Shown here: positions 16,560 to 24,271 of the stretch, one piece after another
Layout: each line of letters starts with the position of its first letter
Numbering within the stretch: position 1 is the stretch's first letter
NCBI GenBank assembly: GCA_964615795.1
Contig: CAZTQR010000023.1
Location: 1 to 45,797 of the forward strand
Reading direction: 5' to 3'
DNA length: 45,797 nucleotides
Source: JADJAH01 sp964615795
GTDB lineage: Bacteria; Bacteroidota; Ignavibacteria; Tepidaquicellales; Tepidaquicellaceae
The notes under the pieces: generated by a model
Told to the model about the DNA's origin: nothing
The model's input: only the letters and a program-made list of their open reading frames with translations
The model's database searches: none
Program-made: the position numbers and the translations under genes

Positions 16560-17699
16560 TCAGATTCCTGCGAGAGCTGTTTCGATGTCGTCCATCAGAT
16601 CTTCGCAGTCTTCGATTCCGACTGAGAGTCTTACAAGCCCGTCTGTCAGTCCGAATTTTTCCCTAAGTTCTTTTGGCACACTGCCGTGCGTCATCGAAAC
16701 GGGATGGCAAACCAGCGATTCAACTCCTCCAAGTGACTCGGCGATCTGGAATATTTTCAGTGCGTTACAGAACTTCACGGCACCGTCATATGATCCGAGC
16801 TCGATTGAAATGATCCCTCCGAAACCCCGCATCTGTGCAAGTGCTGTTTCATACTGCGGATGGGACTTCAGCCCGGGGTAAAAAACCTTCTGAACCTTCA
16901 TATCGCCTGACAGGCGTTCGCTGATCGCAACTGCGTTCTCGTTGTGGGCTTTCATTCTCTGCGCAAGTGTCTTTGTGGACCTAAGAACGAGCCAGCAGTC
17001 AAACGGAGACGGAACAGAGCCGATTGAATTCTGCAGGAACTTCAGCTTCTCCGCAATCGCATTATCTGAAGTAATGATGCACCCGCCGATCACGTCGCTG
17101 TGTCCGTTGATGTACTTCGTTGAACTGTGAACCACCATGTCAATGCCGAAATCGAGAGGGTTCTGAAAATACGGACTCATAAAAGTGTTATCAACGCATG
17201 TGAGTATTCCCTTATCAGAAGCGATCTTCTTCAGAGCCTTGAGATCGGTGATGTTCAGCATCGGATTCGTGGGCGTTTCAACATAGATCAGCTTTGTGTT
17301 CGGCTTCAGGGCATCGGATATTGCGGAAGTGTCGGAAGTGTCAACATACGAAAACTCTATGCCGTGTTTGCTGATCACCTGCTCATAAAGTCTGTAGGTC
17401 CCTCCGTAAACGTTATCTGTGCAAATTACATGGGCGCCGGGAGAGAACATTGAGATCATTGTTTGAATTGCCGCCATTCCCGACGAGAAGCAAAAACCGT
17501 ACTTACCGTTTTCAAGTGAAGCGAGATTTGCCTCAAGCGCGGTACGTGTCGGGTTAATTGTCCTTCCGTAATCATGGCCCTTTGATTCGCCAAGCTTTGA
17601 GTTTGAATATGTTGAAGTCTGGAATATTGGAGTGATGACAGCTCCTGTTGTTTCTTCGGGATGCTGTCCTGCGTGTATCTGCCTTGTTGAAAATTTCAT
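16560..17699 (-). CDS. Cystathionine gamma-synthase / gamma-lyase family PLP enzyme
   Basis: This 379-aa Cys/Met-metabolism PLP enzyme has N-terminal STRQIHAGQHPEETTGAV, the cofactor-phosphate segment FSSGMAAIQT, ETPTNPMLN and VDNTFMSPYFQNPL. The Schiff-base lysine is K195 in HSSTKYINGHSDVIGG, and the C-terminal SLGGVESLVCHPVSMTH is typical. Gamma-synthase (homoserine ester + cysteine to cystathionine) and gamma-lyase (cystathionine to cysteine) cannot be told apart by reading. The cystathionine beta-synthase gene 22 nt upstream favours reverse transsulfuration from homocysteine to cysteine. That would link it to the cysteine-consuming Fe-S genes elsewhere in the window. Confidence 0.93.
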   Translation of the reverse strand: MKFSTRQIHAGQHPEETTGAVITPIFQTSTYSNSKLGESKGHDYGRTINPTRTALEANLASLENGKYGFCFSSGMAAIQTMISMFSPGAHVICTDNVYGGTYRLYEQVISKHGIEFSYVDTSDTSAISDALKPNTKLIYVETPTNPMLNITDLKALKKIASDKGILTCVDNTFMSPYFQNPLDFGIDMVVHSSTKYINGHSDVIGGCIITSDNAIAEKLKFLQNSIGSVPSPFDCWLVLRSTKTLAQRMKAHNENAVAISERLSGDMKVQKVFYPGLKSHPQYETALAQMRGFGGIISIELGSYDGAVKFCNALKIFQIAESLGGVESLVCHPVSMTHGSVPKELREKFGLTDGLVRLSVGIEDCEDLMDDIETALAGI

Positions 17700-17721
17700 T
17701 TCAGTATCTTAAATGTTTTGT

Positions 17722-19077
17722 TTATGCGATGTCAAGCACATCGTATCTTGTGAGAATTCCCTTTATCCTGCCATGCTGTGATACGAGTACAGCATTGTCT
17801 TTGTGCAGAATGTCGATCGCTTCCTTCACGTGTGAATTGAAATCAAGTATGGGCAACTTGTCATCCATTACGGCTTTTACGGTTTTGCCTGAGACCGTCC
17901 TGTCATCCATTACTTTCTCAAGTATGCTCGATTCTCTTATCGAACCGATGCATTCATTTCCTTCGAGCACCGGCATGGTAGAAAGGTTGTACTCGTCCAT
18001 AAGTTCCATGGCTTCAAACACTTTTGCATCACCGTTAACAAACACAAGCCCTGGGGTGCCGGATTTTCTTGTCAGAAAGACCTGCCCGACCGTTGTGTTT
18101 TCAGGAGACAGAAGCCTCTTATCCCTGAGCCACTGATCCGAATGGTATTTGGAAAGATATCTCTCGCCAGTATCGCAGACTATGAACACGACTATCCCGC
18201 TTTCGTCCAGTTTGCTTGCCACATCAAGCGCAACCTGTGCAATCGTGCCCGTTGATCCTCCGCAGAAGATCCCTTCTTCCATTGTAAGCCTTTTACACAT
18301 GTTCACTGAATCTTTGTCGGTTACATTCACAATTTCATCTATGTACTGAAGCCACACATTCTTTGGAATTACATCCTGCCCGATCCCTTCAATAAGATAG
18401 GGGATCGGTTCGGGTGATGCACCCGTTTCCTTGAACACTTTGAAGATAGAACCGTAGGGGTCTGCGCCGATTATTTTTACCTTTTCACTTTTTTCCTTGA
18501 GATACATTGCAGTACCGCTTATGGTCCCTCCGGTACCGATCCCTGCAACAAAATGCGTAATCTTGCCGTCAGTGTCGTTCCAGATCTCAGGACCGGTTGA
18601 GTGGTAATGCGCCATAGGATTATTTGTGTTCTCATACTGAAAAGGGAAGTAAGAGTTCTCGATCTCCTGTGAAAGCCTGATCGCGGTATTCACATAATGT
18701 TCGGGCTCATCGGGCTTTGCCGTCATCGGCTGTATCACAACTTCGGCTCCCAGTGCACGGAGAAAATTGCCTTTCTCTGCCGAAGCCTTTTCCGTCATCA
18801 CAAATACGGACTTGTATCCTTTCATTGTTGCCACAAGAGCAAGCCCGATTCCTGTGTTTCCGGATGTCGCCTCAATTATTGTTCCCCCGGGTTTCAGCTT
18901 GCCTTCCTTCTCGGCGTTTTCGATCATTGACAATCCTATTCTGTCCTTTACACTGCCACCAGGATTCCTTGATTCAAGTTTTGCAAGTACTGTTGCCTTC
19001 ATTCCCTTAGTGAGCTTGTTCAGCTTCACGAGAGGAGTGTTTCCGATAAGTTCAACTATGCTGTTGTAGTATTTCAT
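17722..19077 (-). CDS. cbs: Cystathionine beta-synthase with tandem CBS domains
   Basis: The 451-aa protein has a fold-type II PLP domain: SIVELIGNTPLVKLNKL, the PLP lysine K44 in NPGGSVKDRIGLSMI, EATSGNTGIGLALVA and GIGTGGTISGTAMYLKE. Two C-terminal CBS domains (about 335-451) follow, ending GRIKGILTRYDVLDIA. It condenses serine (or acetylserine) with homocysteine to cystathionine. In eukaryotic enzymes the CBS pair senses S-adenosylmethionine. The N-terminal heme-binding region of animal CBS is absent, as in other bacteria. A cysteine synthase activity cannot be excluded. It lies between lysS (39-nt gap) and the gamma-synthase/lyase gene. Confidence 0.92.
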   Translation of the reverse strand: MKYYNSIVELIGNTPLVKLNKLTKGMKATVLAKLESRNPGGSVKDRIGLSMIENAEKEGKLKPGGTIIEATSGNTGIGLALVATMKGYKSVFVMTEKASAEKGNFLRALGAEVVIQPMTAKPDEPEHYVNTAIRLSQEIENSYFPFQYENTNNPMAHYHSTGPEIWNDTDGKITHFVAGIGTGGTISGTAMYLKEKSEKVKIIGADPYGSIFKVFKETGASPEPIPYLIEGIGQDVIPKNVWLQYIDEIVNVTDKDSVNMCKRLTMEEGIFCGGSTGTIAQVALDVASKLDESGIVVFIVCDTGERYLSKYHSDQWLRDKRLLSPENTTVGQVFLTRKSGTPGLVFVNGDAKVFEAMELMDEYNLSTMPVLEGNECIGSIRESSILEKVMDDRTVSGKTVKAVMDDKLPILDFNSHVKEAIDILHKDNAVLVSQHGRIKGILTRYDVLDIA

Positions 19078-19116
19078 TGTTCTGCGTTTGTCTGTTTTTT
19101 TCTTTTGTTCAAATTA

Positions 19117-20682
19117 TTACAGCGGCCTCATTAACGGGAAGAATATTACATCCCTGATCGACTGTGAATTTGTAAGCAGCATCACAAGCCTGTCAACCCC
19201 GAGACCCACGCCTGTTGTCGGAGGCATACCCACTTCAATCGCATTAATGAAGTCCTCATCAAGAGGATGTGTTTCTTCTTCTCCGCCCCTTCCTCTCTCA
19301 ACCTGTTCTTCAAGGAGCTTTCTCTGAAGCACGGGATCATTCAGCTCAGTGTAGGAATTTCCCATCTCCCACTTATAGATGTATGGCTCAAACCTTTCAG
19401 CAAAGATAACCTGCTCCGGGTCACCTTTCATTTCTTCAAGGCGCGAGAGCGAATACTCTCTGAGAGGTTTGCAAAGCGGTGTCGTGTCGATCGGAAAATC
19501 ATAGACGAATGTGGGCTGAACAAGGTCTTCTTCGCATACGCTTTCAAACAGGCTTGCTATCAGCAGTCCCTTGCTGTGTGATATTTTCGGGTCGAATTCA
19601 ATATTTCCCGATCTCATGAATGACATCAGATCCGCTTTGCTTACTGCATTTACATCAACATCCGTCTTCTCCTTAATGGCATCAGCCATCCGCAGTCTTT
19701 TCCACGGCCTGCTGAAATTCAGAAGTGTGCCGCAATATTCTGCCTCGGGCTTTCCGTTCACTGCAATGCATGCGTTCTCAACAACCTCTTCAAAAAGGTT
19801 CATGCTGTCAAAGTAATCTCCGAAAGCCTGATACCATTCAACCTGCGTGAACTCCGGATTGTGCGTGCGGTCAATTCCTTCGTTCCTGAAGTCTCTCACA
19901 AATTCGTAAACCCTCTCAAAACCGCCTACGACAAGCCGCTTCAGAAAAAGTTCATTCGAGATCCTGAGATACAGGTCAATGTCGAGAGCGTTGTGATGCG
20001 TGATGAACGGTTTTGCATTCGCTCCGCCGTAAATGGTTTGAAGCGTTGGAGTTTCAACTTCGAAGAAATTCTTCTCTTCCAGTGTTCTCTTTATTGACTG
20101 GATTATCTTTGTCCTTCTGATGAAAGTTTCCTTCACATGATCGTTGACAATGAGGTCAGTGTATCTTTGCCTGTAGCGCAATTCAACATCTGCAAAGGCA
20201 TCATGTATTATCTTCTCGCCCGTCTCCGTCACTTCTTCCTTCACTACGGGAAGGGGCCTGACTGTCTTGCAAAGCAGTACATACGATTCCGCATGAACTG
20301 AAACTTCCCCCGTCCTTGTCCTGAACACAAAGCCCGTGACACCGATAATGTCGCCGATGTCAAGAAGCCTGAACACTCCGTAAGCTTCTTCCCCGACATC
20401 ATCCTTCCTGATATACACCTGTATCCTGCCGCTTCCGTCTTTGATATGGCAAAACGTCGCCTTGCCCATTTTGCGAATTGCCATGATCCTTCCCGCAACA
20501 GAAACCTTTTCGCTCTTCCGGCGTTCGGCTTCACTGTCATCGGCAGGATCAGTGTATCCTGAAATTATTGATGCAGAATCCGCAGTCACATCAAACCTGT
20601 GAGGATAAGGATTGATGCCGAGAGATCTTATCTCATCGAGTTCCTCAAATCTTCTTTTTATGAGTTCGTTTTGTTCCGACAA
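19117..20682 (-). CDS. lysS: Lysyl-tRNA synthetase, class II
   Basis: This 521-aa enzyme charges tRNA-Lys. An N-terminal OB-fold anticodon-binding domain is visible (VSVAGRIMAIRKMGKATFCH and DGSGRIQVYIRKDDVG). The class II catalytic core contains motif 2 (FRNEGIDRTHNPEFTQVEWY) and motif 3 (GVGLGVDRLVMLLTNSQSIR), ending IFFPLMRP. Length and order match bacterial LysS. The start is ATG at 20682, 21 nt after the rluB stop, in the middle of the seven-gene minus-strand run. Confidence 0.97.
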   Translation of the reverse strand: MSEQNELIKRRFEELDEIRSLGINPYPHRFDVTADSASIISGYTDPADDSEAERRKSEKVSVAGRIMAIRKMGKATFCHIKDGSGRIQVYIRKDDVGEEAYGVFRLLDIGDIIGVTGFVFRTRTGEVSVHAESYVLLCKTVRPLPVVKEEVTETGEKIIHDAFADVELRYRQRYTDLIVNDHVKETFIRRTKIIQSIKRTLEEKNFFEVETPTLQTIYGGANAKPFITHHNALDIDLYLRISNELFLKRLVVGGFERVYEFVRDFRNEGIDRTHNPEFTQVEWYQAFGDYFDSMNLFEEVVENACIAVNGKPEAEYCGTLLNFSRPWKRLRMADAIKEKTDVDVNAVSKADLMSFMRSGNIEFDPKISHSKGLLIASLFESVCEEDLVQPTFVYDFPIDTTPLCKPLREYSLSRLEEMKGDPEQVIFAERFEPYIYKWEMGNSYTELNDPVLQRKLLEEQVERGRGGEEETHPLDEDFINAIEVGMPPTTGVGLGVDRLVMLLTNSQSIRDVIFFPLMRPL

Positions 20683-20703
20683 TTGTAATTGGCCTTTTTA
20701 GAT

Positions 20704-22530
20704 TTATTCAGAATTATCTTTTGCACTGCTTGAACCGGCGTTTTCCCTTAGCCCGGTCATTTTGTAGAGCGACTCTACTTCGGATTTGTCCAGCATTCTC
20801 CATTCTCCGGGTTTGAGATTTCCTGTCTCAATTCCCGCATAGACCGTCCGCTCAAGTTCCCGCACAAAATAGCCGTAACTCTCAAAGATCTTTCGAACCT
20901 GCCTGTTTCGGCCCTCGTGAATTGTTACGAGCACGTCGAGCCTGCTGTTCTTCTTCAGATATGTGATCTCGCACTCTGCGGTTCTTTTGCCTTCAAGGAA
21001 AACTCCTTCCGAAAGCTTGAGCCTGTGTTTCTCTTCAAGCGGTTTTGAAAGCTTCGCATGATATGTCTTTCTGATCTCGCCTGAAGGATGCATCAGCAGA
21101 TTTGCAAGCTCGCCGTCATTGGTCAGCAGCAGCAGTCCGCTTGTGTCATAATCAAGTCTGCCTACAGGAAACACCCTGTCCTTTATGTTCAGGATGTCAA
21201 TCACTGTGGTCCTGTTCTTCTCATCAGAAACGGATGTGATTATTCCTTTTGGCTTGTTGAGGAGAATATAGACTTTCCGTGAAGGCTTCCTTATTGTTTC
21301 CCCGTCCACTGTAACCTTGTCCTTCTCCGGGTCGATCCTTATGCCGAGCGTGCTCACCGTCACTCCGTTCACATCAACTCTCCCTTCCGCGATCATTTCA
21401 TCCACTGTGCGCCTTGAACCAAGTCCTGACTCCGCGATGAACTTGTTGAGTCTGATGCCGGTCTGCGAACTTACAGGAACAGGAGCTGATCTCTTTGGAG
21501 CGGCGCTTCTCTTCGAAACCCTTTCATTCCGTACTCTTCCTGCCGGAGATTTCCCGAGTTTACCAAAATTCCTTCCCGCACCGGAATATCGCTGAAAACC
21601 GGACGAACGGCCCTCTCCGGGTTTCCTCCCGCCTTCTGATCTGATACCGCTTCTTTCTCTTGTCCTGCCGGATTCTCTTCCGGCATCGTCCGCAAATCTT
21701 CTGCCTTTTGAATCGGGTTTTCTCTGACTTCCCGGCGATCTTGCAACTCCGGAGAATTTTCTTTCACCCGGTCCTGTCTTACCATAGGTGCGCTTTCCGC
21801 CTGCGAATGATCCCGTGCGCCGGTCACCGCTTCGGCCCTCTCTCTTGTAATCGCTTCCTTCTCTTGTCTTTCCAAATTCTCTTCCTGTATCGTCCGCAAA
21901 TCTTCTGCCTTTCAGATCATTCGAAGCATGCCTTCTCTGACTTCCCGGCGACCTTGCAGCACCGGAGAACTTTCTTTCACCTTGTCCTGACTTACCGTAG
22001 TTGCGCTTACCGCCTGCGAATGATCCCGTGCGCCGGTCACCGCTTCGGCCCTCTCTCTTGTAATCGCTTCCTTCTCTTGTCTTTCCAAATTCTCTTCCTG
22101 TATCGTCCGCAAATCTTCTGCCTTTCAGATCATTCGAAGCATGCCTTCTCTGACTTCCCGGCGACCTTGCAGCACCGGAGAACTTTCTTTCACCTTGTCC
22201 TGACTTACCGTAGTTGCGCTTACCGCCTGCGAATGATCCCGTGCGCCGGTCACCGCTTCGGCCCTCTCTCTTGTAATCGCTTCCTTCTCTTGTTCTAAAA
22301 AATTCTCCTGATGAATCTTGCCTCGGCCTCCTGTCATCCTTATCGGTTCTTCCGTCTGTTCTCCGTGGCTTTGAGGTTCCGGAAAACTTCCTCCCGCCTT
22401 GTCCGAACTTGTCCACCGTTCGCTTTCCGCCCGCGGTTCCGCCCGGACGGCGATTGTCACTGCGGTTCGTCTTCCCGGCCCTGTTGCCCGTCTGTGTCCT
22501 GTCGTTCTTCTTCCCGAACTCCTTCTTCAA
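20704..22530 (-). CDS. rluB: RluB/RsuA-family pseudouridine synthase with long repetitive basic N-terminus
   Basis: The last 250 residues are a complete RsuA/RluB-type rRNA pseudouridine synthase. An S4 RNA-binding domain (IRLNKFIAESGLGSRRTVDE, from about 359) is followed by the catalytic domain with D460 in GRLDYDTSGLLLLTNDG, YILLNKPKGIITSV and IHEGRNRQVRKIFE. The family isomerises single uridines in rRNA. The first 357 residues are an Arg/Gly/Lys-rich disordered extension holding three 71-residue repeats (about 75-145, 146-216 and 217-284) and a degenerate fourth near 30-72. The start at 22530 overlaps scpB by 74 nt; no better start exists downstream because the basic frame runs on. RsuA or RluE specificity is possible. 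Confidence 0.9.
   Translation of the reverse strand: MKKEFGKKNDRTQTGNRAGKTNRSDNRRPGGTAGGKRTVDKFGQGGRKFSGTSKPRRTDGRTDKDDRRPRQDSSGEFFRTREGSDYKREGRSGDRRTGSFAGGKRNYGKSGQGERKFSGAARSPGSQRRHASNDLKGRRFADDTGREFGKTREGSDYKREGRSGDRRTGSFAGGKRNYGKSGQGERKFSGAARSPGSQRRHASNDLKGRRFADDTGREFGKTREGSDYKREGRSGDRRTGSFAGGKRTYGKTGPGERKFSGVARSPGSQRKPDSKGRRFADDAGRESGRTRERSGIRSEGGRKPGEGRSSGFQRYSGAGRNFGKLGKSPAGRVRNERVSKRSAAPKRSAPVPVSSQTGIRLNKFIAESGLGSRRTVDEMIAEGRVDVNGVTVSTLGIRIDPEKDKVTVDGETIRKPSRKVYILLNKPKGIITSVSDEKNRTTVIDILNIKDRVFPVGRLDYDTSGLLLLTNDGELANLLMHPSGEIRKTYHAKLSKPLEEKHRLKLSEGVFLEGKRTAECEITYLKKNSRLDVLVTIHEGRNRQVRKIFESYGYFVRELERTVYAGIETGNLKPGEWRMLDKSEVESLYKMTGLRENAGSSSAKDNSE
21679..22310 (-). repeat. In-frame 213-bp tandem repeats inside rluB
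   Basis: Three consecutive 213-bp units (71 codons) encode the basic linker of the pseudouridine synthase. Positions 21797-22080 are identical to 22010-22293 over 284 nt at a 213-nt offset, by reading. The third unit (about 21679-21882) has diverged and is three codons shorter in protein. Each unit contains GSDYKREGRSGDRRTGSFAG and GERKFSG. The perfect identity implies very recent duplication or ongoing homogenisation. Confidence 0.95.
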
Positions 22531-23314
22531 ATGATCCTTCCTGTTTTATTATTTCATTATTTCCTTGCGCATAATTCTCCGCGCCGGTTTCCGTTTCCTC
22601 TTCAGTTGCTTCTGCTTCAGCATCAGGGTTGTTTTCATCATCTCGGGTCGTCTGCTCTTCGCCCGTTATCAAAGTAAGCTGGTGATCTTCACTTTCGGCG
22701 GCAGATTGACCTCCCGAACTTACCGAGTTGAACAGTTCAATGTCCGCTTCCGTGATCCCTTCGATCTCCTCGTTCTTCAGTATCTCATTGATCTCTTTGA
22801 GCTTCGGAAGATCCTCAAGAGAATTGAGCCCGAGCACCTTCAGGAAATTCTTTGTGGTCCCGTAAAGGATCGGTCGCCCCGGTGAATCAGCCCTCCCGTG
22901 AATTGTGATAAGGTCTCGTTCAAGAAGCGAGTTGACAATGTAATCAACATTGACTCCGCGAACGAATTCGATCTCGTTTCTTGTGATCGGCTGTTTGTAT
23001 GCAATAATGGAGAGTGTTTCAATTGCTGACTGTGAAAGCTTTTTTCTTTGCTTCTCTTCATACAGCTTGCCTACAAATCTGCTGTAATCTTTTCGGGTTG
23101 CATATGAGAATCCGCCTGCCACAGACATTATCTCAAACGCCCTACCTTCTTTTCTGTATTCGTCGTTGAGGTCCTTTACTGTTTCCTCTATCTCGGCAAC
23201 CGAGATCCTGAGCCCCGACGAATCAATTATCTCCTTGATCTGCCGGGAACCAATCTCTTCTTCCGAAGCGAATATTACCGATTCGACAATCGCTTTGAGT
23301 TCACTGCTCACCAT
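22457..23314 (-). CDS. scpB: Segregation and condensation protein B (ScpB)
   Basis: ScpB is the winged-helix kleisin partner of the Smc-ScpAB condensin that compacts and segregates chromosomes. The 285-aa protein shows ELKAIVESVIFASEEEIGSR, FEIMSVAGGFSYATRKDYS, LSQSAIETLSIIAYKQPITR and GRADSPGRPILYGTTKNFLK. The conserved part ends near residue 190. A 95-residue acidic, Glu/Gln-rich tail follows, longer than in typical ScpB. Its 3' end overlaps rluB by 74 nt in another frame, and its start overlaps scpA by 14 nt. Confidence 0.95.
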   Translation of the reverse strand: MVSSELKAIVESVIFASEEEIGSRQIKEIIDSSGLRISVAEIEETVKDLNDEYRKEGRAFEIMSVAGGFSYATRKDYSRFVGKLYEEKQRKKLSQSAIETLSIIAYKQPITRNEIEFVRGVNVDYIVNSLLERDLITIHGRADSPGRPILYGTTKNFLKVLGLNSLEDLPKLKEINEILKNEEIEGITEADIELFNSVSSGGQSAAESEDHQLTLITGEEQTTRDDENNPDAEAEATEEETETGAENYAQGNNEIIKQEGSFEEGVREEERQDTDGQQGREDEPQ

Positions 23315-24116
23315 CAGTCACCAACTCCCTCTTTCGTATGATGAACCTTGACATGTCTCCGTCAATAATTCTTATTTCGAGAAATCCCTCAAGCGCAAGC
23401 TGAAGGAGCGCAAGGAAAATGCAGATTATTCTCAGCTTCTCATCAACATCCTTGATAAGCCTGCTGAATTCAATCTCTTCTTCCTTTGTCAGCTCAAGAG
23501 CAAGAAACTCCTTCTGGTTTTCGGGAGTGTAATTCAGAAGCTCGATCGGATGAACGATCTCGCGCCGTATGCTTGAGATGACTCTCTTGTAAGCCTTTAT
23601 GAGATTGAAGATCGTTACATTCTTTAGACTGTAATCCGTCTCAAATCCTTTCTCAAATTCCTTTTCATCATTGTCAAAATTTCTTCTGAACGACCTCTTT
23701 CTTTGCTCAGTCTCCATTGCGGCGATCTCTTCCGAGGCATCTTTGAATCGTTTGTACTCAAGAAGTTTGCGCACAAGCGTAAGCCTGGGATCTTCCTCGA
23801 TAACGTTGCCCTCTTCATCCAGCTGAGGAATGAGCATTCTTGCCTTGATCTTCATCAGTTCGGATGCCATAACAAGAAATTCTCCCGCAAGCTCAATGTC
23901 AAGCGACTGCATGAAATTGATGTAATTGAGAAAGTCCTTTGTTATCCTTGAGATCGGTATGTTGTAGATGTCAAGTTCGTCTGCCTTGACGAAGTGCAGA
24001 AGAATGTCAAGCGGCCCTTCAAACTCATTAAGCCTGGCACGGTATTCTCCATGCGTAATTTGCTCTCCGCCGCCCGTGGATTGCGGGTCCTGTATGTTCT
24101 CTTCAGAATGTTCCAA
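23301..24116 (-). CDS. scpA: Segregation and condensation protein A (ScpA)
   Basis: ScpA is the kleisin that bridges Smc heads together with ScpB. The 271-aa sequence has the N-terminal kleisin helix YRARLNEFEGPLDILLHFVK, the segment IPISRITKDFLNYI, and EFLVMASELMKIKARMLIPQ. The C-terminal winged helix ends VTFLEILEL-like (LQLALEGFLEIRI). It is the first gene of the seven-gene minus-strand operon; its promoter must lie in 24117-24271, which it shares divergently with the Wzi-like gene. The internal stretch rich in K, R and E (about 145-170) is a flexible linker. Confidence 0.95.
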   Translation of the reverse strand: MEHSEENIQDPQSTGGGEQITHGEYRARLNEFEGPLDILLHFVKADELDIYNIPISRITKDFLNYINFMQSLDIELAGEFLVMASELMKIKARMLIPQLDEEGNVIEEDPRLTLVRKLLEYKRFKDASEEIAAMETEQRKRSFRRNFDNDEKEFEKGFETDYSLKNVTIFNLIKAYKRVISSIRREIVHPIELLNYTPENQKEFLALELTKEEEIEFSRLIKDVDEKLRIICIFLALLQLALEGFLEIRIIDGDMSRFIIRKRELVTDGEQ

Positions 24117-24271
24117 ACGCTGTCAATATAGCTTTTTGAGCGGTGAGATTAAATTGACTTCTCGTGCCGGAAGCCCTGTGATTTCAGCACAAATGCATTG
24201 CAGGCCGGTGTCCTGTTTTCAATCAGTTCAATGAGTTTAATTCAAGGGTTAATTTGTCTATTTTCGCATCA

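Noticed and set aside
21660..22298. 212-aa open frame on the plus strand opposite the rluB repeats
   Set aside because: The 213-bp repeat unit is a multiple of three and stop-free on this strand, so the frame stays open by repetition. The Arg/Phe/Leu-rich translation is a shadow of the rluB linker.
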